Positions 26,033-34,901 of a DNA stretch of 64,000 nt are shown in pieces. The notes below the pieces were generated by a model. That model did no database searches and had not been told where the DNA came from. It saw only the letters and a list, made by a program, of their open reading frames with translations. The first letter of the stretch is position 1. The number at the start of each line of letters is the position of its first letter. The position numbers and the translations under genes were made by a program. The stretch comes from Nostoc sp. ATCC 43529 (GTDB lineage Bacteria > Cyanobacteriota > Cyanobacteriia > Cyanobacteriales > Nostocaceae): the NCBI GenBank assembly GCA_003326205.1, contig LWTK01000001.1, positions 1-64,000 of the forward strand, read 5' to 3'.

Positions 26033-27547
26033 ATGTCTGTAATCATTGCTGGAGAACGTAGTGGGGTGGGCAAGACAACAGTTACGCTCACCCTTTTAGC
26101 ATCTTTATGTCGTCGCGATCGCTCCGTACAATCTTTCAAGGTAGGCCCGGATTACATCGACCCAATGTTTCACCAACATGTAACTGGTCGTGCTTGCCGC
26201 AATCTAGACCCAGTACTAACTTCCCAAGCTTACGTCCAGCAATGTTTTGCCCGTCATAGCCAAGAAAGTGAATATGCCCTAGTGGAAGGAGTGATGGGGC
26301 TATTTGATGGTATTTCGTCATTGGTCATTAGTCATTTGTCATCTGTAAAAAACAAAGCGCAAAGTCGAGCCACTGCGTTCCTGTCGCCCTGCGTCGGAAA
26401 GCAAGTGGCGTTGAGCCAAGGCTTCCTTGGATCAGAACTTTGTAACAGAGGACAAAGGACAAATGACAAAGGACAAATTACTGACTTTGCCAGTACCGCA
26501 CACATCGCCCGGTTGTTAGATTTACCTGTGGTGTTGGTGATTGATTGTAGCCGTTTGTCTGGTTCTGTGGCAGCGATCGCCCACGGCTACCAATCTTTCG
26601 ATCCCCGAATTAAAATGGCTGGAGTAGTATTAAATCGAGTGGGAAGCGATCGCCATCTGTCTCTCCTCAAAGACTCCCTAGAATCCCTACAATTACCTAT
26701 TCTTGGCGTGCTGCGGCGTCAAGATAATATCACAATTCCCGATCGCCATTTGGGTTTAGTACCCACAGCCGAACTTCCTGAACTCGATGCTGTCATCAAT
26801 CGCCTCGCCGATTTAGGAGATACCTGCTTCGATTGGCAGAGTTTATTACCGCTGTTAAAATCAAAACCTCTCCCCATCTCCCCATCTCCCCATTTTGCTA
26901 CTCCTTCATCCCCTGTCCGAATTGCCATTGCCCGCGATCGGGCTTTTAATTTTTACTACCAAGACAATCTCGATTTACTACAACAACTGGGTGCAGAACT
27001 GGTTTACTGGAGTCCTCTAGTAGATCCTGGACTACCAAAAGATGTCCAGGGAATGTATTTTGGAGGTGGTTTTCCAGAAGTTTTTGCCCAACAATTAGCA
27101 GAAAATATCAGCGCCCGTGATGCGGTGAAAACAGCAGTTCTCAAAGGAATGCCGACAATTGCTGAATGCGGGGGATTAATGTATTTGTGTGATAAAATTA
27201 TCGATTTTGAAAACAAATCTTGGTCGATGGCAGGAGTTTTACCAACATCTGCTCTGATGGGTGGACGTTTAACTTTAGGATATCGTCGTGCTGTAGCTTT
27301 GCAAGATAATTTGTTAGTAAAGACAGGTGAAACTGTTTATGGACATGAGTTTCATCGTTCCCATTTAACCTCAACTCCCAGTCAGCCCCTATTTGAAACT
27401 TATCGCTATGATACTGAAGAAAATATGGGATATGAAGGATGGGCTTTGCCTGTAAATGTTCATGCTTCTTATGTTCATTTGCATTGGGGTCAAACTCCAG
27501 AAATCCCACAGCAGTTTCTTAAACAATGCCTGAAAATTGCATCTTGA
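26033..27547 (+). CDS. cbiA: Cobyrinate (hydrogenobyrinate) a,c-diamide synthase with in-frame repeat insertions
   Basis: The 504-residue protein has the CbiA two-domain layout. The N-terminal ATP-binding domain opens IIAGERSGVGKTTVTLTLLA (P-loop) and has KVGPDYIDPMFH; a class I glutamine amidotransferase domain (about 300-504) has PTIAECGGLMYL with the nucleophile Cys. It amidates side chains a and c of cobyrinate. Two stretches do not belong to the family: about 56 residues after EGVMGLFDGIS (26317-26480), encoded by GTCATTTGTC-type repeats around a non-repeat core, and a short PLPISPSPHF stretch (26868-26912) from CTCCCCAT repeats. Both keep the frame. Either the enzyme tolerates them as loops or the gene is impaired. 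Confidence 0.92.
   Translation: MSVIIAGERSGVGKTTVTLTLLASLCRRDRSVQSFKVGPDYIDPMFHQHVTGRACRNLDPVLTSQAYVQQCFARHSQESEYALVEGVMGLFDGISSLVISHLSSVKNKAQSRATAFLSPCVGKQVALSQGFLGSELCNRGQRTNDKGQITDFASTAHIARLLDLPVVLVIDCSRLSGSVAAIAHGYQSFDPRIKMAGVVLNRVGSDRHLSLLKDSLESLQLPILGVLRRQDNITIPDRHLGLVPTAELPELDAVINRLADLGDTCFDWQSLLPLLKSKPLPISPSPHFATPSSPVRIAIARDRAFNFYYQDNLDLLQQLGAELVYWSPLVDPGLPKDVQGMYFGGGFPEVFAQQLAENISARDAVKTAVLKGMPTIAECGGLMYLCDKIIDFENKSWSMAGVLPTSALMGGRLTLGYRRAVALQDNLLVKTGETVYGHEFHRSHLTSTPSQPLFETYRYDTEENMGYEGWALPVNVHASYVHLHWGQTPEIPQQFLKQCLKIAS
26317..26480. repeat. Repeat element inserted inside cbiA
   Basis: The element begins with GTCATTGGTCATTAGTCATT and ends with GGACAAATGACAAAGGACAA, which are inverted versions of the same motif. 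It therefore resembles a small transposable palindrome of about 164 bases. The reading frame stays open across it. Confidence 0.75.
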
Positions 27548-27915
27548 AAATATAAAGATTTGTGTCAGCAAAAAGTACACAAAATACAACAGATGCTTAA
27601 CAAAAAATTTCAATTTTGTGAGGTACACAGCCTGAGGTTGGTAGCCAGACATCAAGCTTGCCTTAGCCGAAAATTCCTGAATACTGCTGTATCCCTACCT
27701 GATGCGGTTAGAATAACACGAAATGACATCGCCAGTTCCATGCCATTTTGCCACCTTGTCTTCTTCTTAACCTTCAGTTTGTATTTTCCAGTAATAGAAT
27801 TAAGAACGAAGCCCTTGTAAAGCCTTCAACTATCAAAAGGTAGAAGCTTTAGTAGCAGATTTGACAAAATTGCAAAAACAGAAATCTGTGTCCAAAATAC
27901 GCTTGTAAAATTTTT
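27548..27915. other. Leader region of argZ
   Basis: About 370 bases with no credible gene; an 86-codon open frame has no ribosome binding site and no coding character. It should hold the argZ promoter. I do not see a GTAN8TAC NtcA box at the usual place. Confidence 0.35.
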
Positions 27916-30027
27916 ATGACTTCCCGGATTCGCTTTTTGATGTGTCCTCCCGATCACTACGATGTAGATTATGTGATTAATCCCTGGATGGAAGGGAATA
28001 TTCACAAATCATCGCGCGATCGCGCCGTAGAACAGTGGCAGGGACTACACCAGATCCTTAAAGAACACGCCATTGTAGACTTAGTACCACCAGAGAAAGG
28101 TTGGCCAGATATGGTTTTTACTGCCAACGCTGGTTTGGTACTGGGAGAAAACGTCGTACTTAGTCGTTTTTTACATAAAGAACGTCAGGGAGAAGAACCT
28201 TACTTCAAACAATGGTTTGAGGCAAATGGTTACACAGTAAACGAACTTCCCAAAGATTTACCATTTGAAGGCGCAGGAGACGCACTCCTAGATCGCGAAG
28301 GACGCTGGTTATGGGCGGGATACGGTTTCCGTTCAGAATTAGATTCCCACCCTTACCTCGCCAAATGGCTGGATATTGAAGTACTCTCCTTGCGACTGAT
28401 AGACGAACGTTTCTATCACTTGGATACTTGCTTTTGTCCGTTAGCAAACGGTTATTTGTTGTACTATCCAGGTGCTTTTGATTCCTACTCCAACCGCTTA
28501 ATTCAAATGCGGGTCGCACCAGAAAAGCGAATAGCTATTGCCGAAGCTGATGCAGTGAATTTTGCTTGTAATTCGGTAAACGTGGACAGCATCGTTGTTA
28601 TGAATAAGGCGAGTGATGCTTTGAAATCCCGCCTTGCAGATGTCGGTTTCCAAGTGCTGGAAACCCCGCTGACTGAATTTCTCAAAGCTGGTGGTGCGGC
28701 TAAATGCCTAACCTTACGCGTGACAGAACCAGTTAGAGAAGAACTTCATGCCAACGTCTCGGTAGAAAGCCGCGTCATTCGCATGGAAGGACACTTGCTA
28801 GATGCTGGTTTGATTAACCGCGCTCTAGATTTAATTGTAGATGCTGGCGGAAGTTTCCAAGTTCTGAATTTCAACTTAGGAGAACAGCGCCAAAGTACCT
28901 CAGCTGCCGAAGTGAAGGTATCAGCACCATCCCATGAAGTGATGGAAGAAATCATTTCACGGTTGATTGATTTGGGTGCTGTAGACTTACCTCAAGATGA
29001 GCGAGACGCTAAACTAGAGCCTGTAACCCAAAATGGGGTAGCACCTGACGATTTCTACGTCAGTACAATTTATCCTACCGAAGTGCGGATTCATGGCCAG
29101 TGGGTGAAGGTGGAAAATCAGCGGATGGATGGCGCGATCGCCATTACTCAAACACCCAGCGGCTTCAGAGCAAGGTGTAAAATACTACGCGATTTAGAAA
29201 TTGGCGAACAAGTAGTCACAGACGTGCTAGGTATCCGCACCATCCGCAAAACCGAATCGCGGGAACAACGCAGTACCCAAGAATTCACCTTTATGTCGTC
29301 GGGAGTTTCCAGCGAACGCCGCGTGGAATTAGTCGTCGAACAAGTAGCTTGGGAATTACGTAAAATCCGTGATGCTGGTGGTAAAGTAGTTGTCACCGCC
29401 GGACCTGTGGTGATTCACACTGGTGGCGGCGAACACCTAGCGCAACTAATTCGCCAAGGATACGTACAAGCACTACTCGGTGGCAACGCGATCGCTGTCC
29501 ACGACATCGAACAAAATATCATGGGCACCTCCTTGGGTGTGGACATGAAGCGGGGTGTGGCTGTACGGGGCGGGCATCGCCATCACCTGAAGGTAATTAA
29601 CACCATCCGCCGTTACGGTAGTATTGCCAAAGCTGTAGAGGCTGGGGTAATTAAGAGTGGCGTTATGTATGAGTGCGTCAAGAACGACGTACCTTTTGTG
29701 CTTGCTGGGTCGATTCGGGATGACGGGCCTTTACCTGATACCCAAATGGATTTGATTAAAGCACAAGAAGAATATGCCAAAAACTTAGAAGATGCAGAGA
29801 TGATTTTGATGCTGTCATCAATGTTGCACTCCATTGGCGTAGGTAATATGACTCCGGCGGGAGTGAAAATGGTATGTGTGGATATTAATCCAGCTGTGGT
29901 GACTAAATTGAGCGATCGCGGTTCTGTAGAATCAGTAGGTGTAGTCACAGATGTGGGATTATTCCTCAGCCTTTTGATTCAGCAGTTGGATAAATTAACA
30001 AGTCCCTATATTAGTAAGGTAGGTTAA
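27916..30027 (+). CDS. argZ: Bifunctional arginine dihydrolase / ornithine cyclodeaminase-type enzyme (ArgZ/AgrE)
   Basis: The 703-residue protein joins an N-terminal guanidine-modifying domain (about 1-285) to a C-terminal LOR/SDH domain (about 290-700) of the type that makes proline from ornithine. The key residues Asn22, Asn71 (TANAGL), His168 (YHLDTCFCP) and Cys264 (GGAAKCLTL) fall at the positions I recall for the characterised Synechocystis enzyme. The first half turns arginine into ornithine, CO2 and ammonia; the second turns ornithine into proline. This is the route for mobilising cyanophycin nitrogen and is called AgrE in Anabaena. NAD-binding glycines lie in the C-terminal half. A strong terminator follows. 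Confidence 0.95.
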   Translation: MTSRIRFLMCPPDHYDVDYVINPWMEGNIHKSSRDRAVEQWQGLHQILKEHAIVDLVPPEKGWPDMVFTANAGLVLGENVVLSRFLHKERQGEEPYFKQWFEANGYTVNELPKDLPFEGAGDALLDREGRWLWAGYGFRSELDSHPYLAKWLDIEVLSLRLIDERFYHLDTCFCPLANGYLLYYPGAFDSYSNRLIQMRVAPEKRIAIAEADAVNFACNSVNVDSIVVMNKASDALKSRLADVGFQVLETPLTEFLKAGGAAKCLTLRVTEPVREELHANVSVESRVIRMEGHLLDAGLINRALDLIVDAGGSFQVLNFNLGEQRQSTSAAEVKVSAPSHEVMEEIISRLIDLGAVDLPQDERDAKLEPVTQNGVAPDDFYVSTIYPTEVRIHGQWVKVENQRMDGAIAITQTPSGFRARCKILRDLEIGEQVVTDVLGIRTIRKTESREQRSTQEFTFMSSGVSSERRVELVVEQVAWELRKIRDAGGKVVVTAGPVVIHTGGGEHLAQLIRQGYVQALLGGNAIAVHDIEQNIMGTSLGVDMKRGVAVRGGHRHHLKVINTIRRYGSIAKAVEAGVIKSGVMYECVKNDVPFVLAGSIRDDGPLPDTQMDLIKAQEEYAKNLEDAEMILMLSSMLHSIGVGNMTPAGVKMVCVDINPAVVTKLSDRGSVESVGVVTDVGLFLSLLIQQLDKLTSPYISKVG

Positions 30028-30095
30028 AATACACAGAAATTTGACCCACAGCTATCAAAACTTCTGGTGCCATCGCCATTAGGCGTTACAAGTTT

Positions 30096-30133
30096 AATAG
30101 TAGGGTAGGCATTTTCGACCCTACTATTTTTTA
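30096..30133 (+). terminator. Rho-independent terminator of argZ
   Basis: Perfect 11-bp stem AATAGTAGGGT / ACCCTACTATT with an 11-base loop, followed directly by TTTTT. Confidence 0.85.
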
Positions 30134-30159
30134 TGTTTAATTAAGTTGACTATAAAGTA

Positions 30160-30593
30160 ATGAAAGTTCATCGACTTGGGAAAATATTTATTTTTATTTT
30201 TTTAGTCTTTATATCCCTACTTCTGTTAGTTAACTTACAATCACCAGATGATAAACGACTTGACTTTTGTAGTAGTCTCAAACCACTGAACCAAATCGAA
30301 GTTAAAGATTACGATATTAATGGAATTAAGTGGCATCAAGGGACATTTACGACAAAAGTTTCTTTTGGCGATCGCCAAGAACTAAAAGCAATCATTTTTC
30401 CCAAAGCGCTTTCTCCTAAAATTTGGTCAACAGTATCCCAATCATCAATGACAAAATTTATCTCTCCGTTTCATCCTCGCTACCAGCTATTAAACCTTAT
30501 ACTGTCATAGTCAATACTGGCAGTAATCGTCTGGATACATTAGGTATGCAAACAGAAGTATATTTCACCAAAGAAAACCTCAAATTTGAGTAA
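30160..30593 (+). pseudogene. Small membrane-anchored or exported protein, frameshifted
   Basis: The first frame (from 30160) encodes a signal or anchor helix (LGKIFIFIFLVFISLLLLVN) and a soluble part to about IFPKALSPK. It then loses coding character and stops at 30508. From about 30427 another frame (+2) gives a convincing continuation: NSIPIINDKIYLSV, then PYTVIVNTGSNRLDTLGMQT and TEVYFTKENLKFE, ending at a TAA at 30591-30593. A small insertion or deletion between about 30410 and 30435 joins them. The intact form would be about 144 residues. Family unknown. Confidence 0.5.
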
Positions 30594-30760
30594 AAGGGAG
30601 TGGAGAGTAGGGAGTAGGGAGTGTAGCAAGACAAGGGGGACAAGGAAAATAACTCTTGATACCCCATACCCCATGCCCAATGCCCCATGACGGCAGTTGC
30701 TACAACGGGGGGAACCCCCGCAACGCACTGCCTCCCCCATGCCCAATGCCCAATTCTCCT

Positions 30761-31216
30761 TTAACAAGGCATTAAAGCATCTAATCTCCCTAATACTGCC
30801 AGATCTTCTGCATCTAACTCTACTGGTATTCCACTGCGAATTAATTCGGAAAAGTCTTCATTAGGCACCATTACAGTTAGGGTATACAAGCGAGTGGAAC
30901 CTGTATTTTTAATTAAATGCGTACCAGTGGGAGGAACTAATAAACTATCTCCAGCTTTAATGTTAGCCATCTTGCCGTCACACATAGCGATCGCTTCACC
31001 TTTGAGAACAAAAAACATTTCCACTGCCCACTGATGCCGGTTTGGCGGTGTTTGCCCACCGACATCAAATATTTCTACGCAGCAAGTCAAAGAAGTATTC
31101 GCATTTGTGGAATCGAAAATAATCGCTAAGCGATTAGAGTCGTTAGGACTGATGCGATATACTTGGTAATCTTTGGGAGATTTGATAATAGGAATTACAC
31201 AACGAGTAGCGTGCAT
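30761..31216 (-). CDS. Cupin-domain protein
   Basis: The 151-residue protein is a single-domain cupin. The first motif reads PPNRHQWAVEMFFVLKGEA (two His and a Glu in the G-x5-HxH-x-E-G region, slightly diverged), and the second is GDSLLVPPTGTHLIKNTG with the second metal His. The tail (VPNEDFSELIRSGIPVELD) is extra. Cupins bind a metal and act as small-molecule enzymes or sensors. It lies on the same strand as the isochorismatase-like hydrolase 390 bases upstream and may serve the same pathway. Confidence 0.85.
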   Translation of the reverse strand: MHATRCVIPIIKSPKDYQVYRISPNDSNRLAIIFDSTNANTSLTCCVEIFDVGGQTPPNRHQWAVEMFFVLKGEAIAMCDGKMANIKAGDSLLVPPTGTHLIKNTGSTRLYTLTVMVPNEDFSELIRSGIPVELDAEDLAVLGRLDALMPC

Positions 31217-31608
31217 TTATTTATCCCCTCGAAGTTGTTGATGGTGATGACAAAAGATGCGAATGTTGAATATTTATACCAATTGGAAAAAAGAATGCGA
31301 CAAATAGACCATTTGTAGAGACGCGATTCATCGCGTCTAGCATCTAGATCGAACGATGTATTCCAATCATTAATTGAATTGGTATTAGTTGTTAGAGTTA
31401 ATCCTATTTTGGGCGTGATTCGAGATTTGGTATTAGTTGTTAGAGTTAAGATTCGAGATTTGGAAAAGAATCAAAGAGAGAGGAGAGATTTTGACAAAGA
31501 ATTTAGGATTGCTGTAGTTATATGTCTAATTCACAAAATTACTAATCTCTAAATACAGACGCGATGAATCGCGTCTCTACTCCTAACTCCCCACTTCTCA
31601 CAAAACAG
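31217..31608. repeat. Dispersed palindromes and a 48-bp direct duplication
   Basis: No gene. A GTAGAGACG...CGCGTCT palindrome lies at 31315-31338 and a second copy in inverse order at 31558-31580. TACCAATTGGAA (about 31277) and AATTGGTATT (31376) bracket the first. The phrase TTGGTATTAGTTGTTAGAGTTAA occurs twice with a 48-base period (31379 and 31427). Confidence 0.7.
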
Positions 31609-32385
31609 TCAATAGTCAACAGTCAACGCTTTTAAAATCGCTTGAGAATCTGTAAGAAAACCAAAGCATTGTTTGACATTATACAAAGTTGCCAACCAAC
31701 AATATTCAGGTGATGTTGTGGCGGTGCAGTCTTTGACTAATATGCAGTCATATCCTAAGAAGTTGGCATCACATAATGTAGTCAGCACACATTGGTCAGC
31801 GTTGACACCAGCAAAAAATAGTGTCGTTTTTCCTAGATTCTTCAAAATACTATCCAAAGGGGTATCCCAAAACCCACTCATCCGGTATTTGTCTACGCAA
31901 ATATCTTCTCTTAGCGGTTGTAGTTCGTCCACCACCGCCGCAGCCCAACTACCCGCCATGAGTACTTTTGCACCGTTTTTAGGTAGGGGATCGCCCAAAC
32001 CCACACCGTCGCCCGTGGGGTTGTAGACGTGAAGTGAAGCTGCACTAATGTTGAGTAAGTCGGGACGATTCCCCCAATTCACCCAAATTATTGGCACACC
32101 AGCAGTACGCAGTTCTGGGAGTAAGTTCTTTAAAGGTTCAATGGGCTTACGGGCTGGGGTGACATCCACGCCGATATGCGCTAACCAGCCGTCAGGGTGA
32201 CAGAAGTCGTTTTGCATATCAATGACGAGAATAGCGGCTTTTGCGAGGTCTAGACGCAAGGTTTTTGTTTCTGTTGCTAAGATAACGGGTTGTGGGGTCT
32301 TTTGCGGACGAGTGATATCTGCAATAGCATCATTCACTGTCCACGCATTTGGTGGAAACCCCAATGTCCGTAATGGTAAGTTCAT
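31609..32385 (-). CDS. Isochorismatase-like cysteine hydrolase (amidase type)
   Basis: The 258-residue protein has the cysteine hydrolase triad: Asp56 (VIDMQNDFCHPDGW), Lys166 (VDKYRMSGFWDTPLD) and Cys199 (FAGVNADQCVLTTLCDA). The segment TPARKPIEPLKNLLPELR and RPDLLN resemble biuret hydrolase and ureidoacrylate amidohydrolase (RutB) more than true isochorismatase, judging from remembered sequences. The first 45 residues are an extra N-terminal extension. It is divergently transcribed from the amidohydrolase at 32467, with only 81 bases between. Together they suggest breakdown of an amide or ureido compound; the substrate is inferred, not known. Confidence 0.85.
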   Translation of the reverse strand: MNLPLRTLGFPPNAWTVNDAIADITRPQKTPQPVILATETKTLRLDLAKAAILVIDMQNDFCHPDGWLAHIGVDVTPARKPIEPLKNLLPELRTAGVPIIWVNWGNRPDLLNISAASLHVYNPTGDGVGLGDPLPKNGAKVLMAGSWAAAVVDELQPLREDICVDKYRMSGFWDTPLDSILKNLGKTTLFFAGVNADQCVLTTLCDANFLGYDCILVKDCTATTSPEYCWLATLYNVKQCFGFLTDSQAILKALTVDY

Positions 32386-32466
32386 AAAATTGCAATAGCG
32401 AATACCATTTTCTATTTTGTAACTTGAAACTCAGTTCAGAATACGATTACTTAATCAAGGTTAAAT

Positions 32467-33867
32467 ATGTTAAGTTTCACCATCCAAAATGTTTTAATTG
32501 CTACTGCTGATGATTACGCGACTGTAGATGTACAGGTTGTAGATGGTAAAATTGCTGGCATTGCCCCGAATCTCCCGGTAATCGGTACAGCCATAGATGG
32601 TAAACATAAGCTGCTGCTTCCTGGCTTTTTTAACGCCCACACCCACTCTTCGGAAATGTGGCAACGGGGGATTATGTCGGTTTTGCCTTTGGAATTATGG
32701 TTGGCGGAACTGTATGATTTTGCTCCTTTAGATACTGAACAAGTATATCTCAGCGCTTTGGCAACGGCGGTGGAAACTTTACTTTCCGGCGGGACGAGTG
32801 TAGTAGACCACTTAGTGTTAATTCCAGGACAAGAGTTAGAAACCATCGCTGTTGCAATTCGCGCTTACACAGAAGTGGGAATTCGGGCTTTTATCGCCCC
32901 TTTAATTCAAGATGAATCTCTCACCGCAGGCATACCATCTGGGGAGTCAACACAAAATCACGAACCTTATTTTCGTTCAACTGCGGCGACATTGGAAATC
33001 ATCGAAGAGGCGGTGAGAAAATTTCATCGCCCAGATGAAGGTGTGAGTATTTTAGTTGCACCAACAGGGATACAATTGTGTAGTGATGCTTTATTTGCAG
33101 GGTGTATTGAATTAAGCGATCGCTACAATCTTTGTCGTCATTCCCATTTACTCGAAACCAGGGCACAGGAAAAACTAGCCCAAGAAAAATACGGTTGTAC
33201 AGCCGTAGAACATTTAAAAAGAATTGGCTATTTAAGTAATAAAACTTCTCTAGCCCATTGTGTTTGGTTAAATGATACTGATATCGCTATTCTTGCCGAA
33301 ACTCAATCTACAGTTGTTCATAATCCCTTAAGCAATTTACGTTTAGGTAGCGGCATCGCCCCGATTTTAAAATATCGCCAAGCTGGAGTAAATGTTACTT
33401 TTGGTTGTGATGGTGCCTCTAGTAATGATTCCCAAGATTTGTTAGAAGCTATTAAAATTGGTTCTATATTGCATAACGCTACAGATTTAGATTATCAGTA
33501 CTGGATTACACCCCGAAAATCAATAAAAATGGCATCTTTAGGAGGTGCGAAAGGGTTGAATGTTGCAGATAAACTTGGTTCTTTAACCGTGGGTAAACAA
33601 GCTGATTTGGTACTTTATGACCTCACCAATTTATCATTACTTCCGCGTACAGACCCCATTGGTTTATTAGTTTTAGGGCGTCCTAGTAATGTTGTTCATA
33701 GTGCTTGGGTAAACGGCAAGCAAATTATTGCCGATGGTAAATTTACAAGCATTAATGTTGATGAATTACGGCAAGAATTATTTAACCGTAGTGAATGGGA
33801 GACAAAACGTAAGTCTGAAACTGTAGCACAAATTGAAGTACATTATCGCAAAGTGATGGGAATATGA
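32467..33867 (+). CDS. Amidohydrolase-family deaminase/hydrolase (TrzN/SsnA/AtzA-like)
   Basis: The 466-residue protein is a complete amidohydrolase of the cytosine deaminase-like subgroup. The metal ligands are His58 and His60 (FNAHTHSSEMWQRG), a His/Glu pair in RHSHLLETRAQE, a His in SLAHCVWLND, and Asp in TFGCDGASSNDSQDLLEA. VHNPLSNLRLGSGIAPI is the strand before that Asp. The family hydrolyses amino or halogen groups on purine, pyrimidine and triazine rings. The neighbouring hydrolase and cupin support a small catabolic group. No transporter or regulator lies beside it. The substrate cannot be named from sequence. Confidence 0.88.
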   Translation: MLSFTIQNVLIATADDYATVDVQVVDGKIAGIAPNLPVIGTAIDGKHKLLLPGFFNAHTHSSEMWQRGIMSVLPLELWLAELYDFAPLDTEQVYLSALATAVETLLSGGTSVVDHLVLIPGQELETIAVAIRAYTEVGIRAFIAPLIQDESLTAGIPSGESTQNHEPYFRSTAATLEIIEEAVRKFHRPDEGVSILVAPTGIQLCSDALFAGCIELSDRYNLCRHSHLLETRAQEKLAQEKYGCTAVEHLKRIGYLSNKTSLAHCVWLNDTDIAILAETQSTVVHNPLSNLRLGSGIAPILKYRQAGVNVTFGCDGASSNDSQDLLEAIKIGSILHNATDLDYQYWITPRKSIKMASLGGAKGLNVADKLGSLTVGKQADLVLYDLTNLSLLPRTDPIGLLVLGRPSNVVHSAWVNGKQIIADGKFTSINVDELRQELFNRSEWETKRKSETVAQIEVHYRKVMGI

Positions 33868-34024
33868 AACACAAATAAATACGCAACTGCGGCAAAAAAT
33901 TTGTGCGTATTCGTCCAAAAACAAATTCTTCTTGCATCAACAAAAACGGCTGCGTTAAAAATGCTAATAATATAGCTGGTTGAGACTTCGGCGCACAACT
34001 CTAGGTCATTGTGTTTAGGTAGAC

Positions 34025-34354
34025 TTATGTGGTAATGACCCGTGTTTGAGCTTGTAAGCGGGATTTAGGTTTAGTTTTGACTACAATTTCCACATCTCGA
34101 CCCAAGGCATTTAAGAAGCGAAACAGCCGCACAGTAGAAAAGCCTGATAACTTTCCGTTTATTAGAGCGGATACTTTTGGCTGGTCAATTCCTAAAACCT
34201 CTGCTGCTTGAGCCTGTGTCATCTGTTGTTTGGTAATGATACTGCTAATCTTACGTGCGAGTTCCGCTTTCATAAGCAATTCATCAGAGTTTTCTAAACC
34301 TAAATCGGCAAAAACATTACCACTACTTGCTTGAACTTTAATTTCCTGAGTCAT
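34025..34354 (-). CDS. HigA-like XRE antitoxin
   Basis: The 109-residue protein contains a helix-turn-helix of XRE type at about residues 45-85 (MTQAQAAEVLGIDQPKVSAL, then INGKLSGFSTVRLF) and a basic C-terminus (KTKPKSRLQAQTRV). The N-terminal half (ADLGLENSDELLMKAELARK) is the usual lead of HigA/HipB-like antitoxins paired with Gp49-like toxins. It overlaps the upstream toxin gene by 17 bases, so the two are translationally coupled. It should neutralise the toxin and repress the operon. Confidence 0.9.
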   Translation of the reverse strand: MTQEIKVQASSGNVFADLGLENSDELLMKAELARKISSIITKQQMTQAQAAEVLGIDQPKVSALINGKLSGFSTVRLFRFLNALGRDVEIVVKTKPKSRLQAQTRVITT

Positions 34355-34736
34355 TTTTCTTTTCTTTTTGCTGCTTGTTGTAGTTGTCTGCGTGATATTC
34401 TTTGGCTCGTTTTAGTCTTGTCTCAATTAACTCAATATCCTGTTTTGGGGTAGCAATACCCTGCTTTGATTTCTTCTCAAAGACGTGCAAAACATAAATT
34501 ACGCCTGCAAGTTTCACAGTGTAAACGGCTCGATAAGTGTCTCCATCAAAGTCTTCGACAATTTCAAGCACTCCAGCACCTTTAAATCCTTTGAGTGGTT
34601 TGGCACAAGGATGCTTTTCACCACATTGAGCCAAGTACAAGGCATAGCCCACGACTTGCTGAACCTCCTGTGGAAAGTCCCTCAAATCTTCTAGGGAACT
34701 TCCAACCCACACAACTGGCTTTAACGATGCACTCAT
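34338..34736 (-). CDS. HigB-like toxin, phage Gp49-like (RelE/ParE superfamily)
   Basis: The 132-residue protein shows the Gp49-like (DUF891) pattern: VVWVGSSLEDLRDFPQEVQQ, then HPCAKPLKGFKGAGVLEIVE, then DTYRAVYTVKLAGVIYVLHVFEK with KKSKQG and ETRLKRAKEYH. These make a RelE-type fold with basic catalytic residues that would cleave mRNA at ribosomes. The order, toxin first and antitoxin second, is typical of HigBA. The operon is complete and shows no damage. Confidence 0.9.
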   Translation of the reverse strand: MSASLKPVVWVGSSLEDLRDFPQEVQQVVGYALYLAQCGEKHPCAKPLKGFKGAGVLEIVEDFDGDTYRAVYTVKLAGVIYVLHVFEKKSKQGIATPKQDIELIETRLKRAKEYHADNYNKQQKEKKNDSGN

Positions 34737-34901
34737 ACCTTAAATATGCTAGTTCTGGCATATTATTGTCAATCATAATTTACCGAGCGATCGCTAATTC
34801 ATCAGTAGGTAATACCAATTCAAAATTTTCTGTTGGAAAGTTCTGATGCCTTGTCTACGAAAAATATTGTAATAAATAATACTAACTAACCTAAAATCTC
34901 T

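Noticed and set aside
27560-27820. 86-codon frame upstream of argZ
   Set aside because: Lacks a ribosome binding site and shows no recognisable protein pattern; more likely leader DNA.
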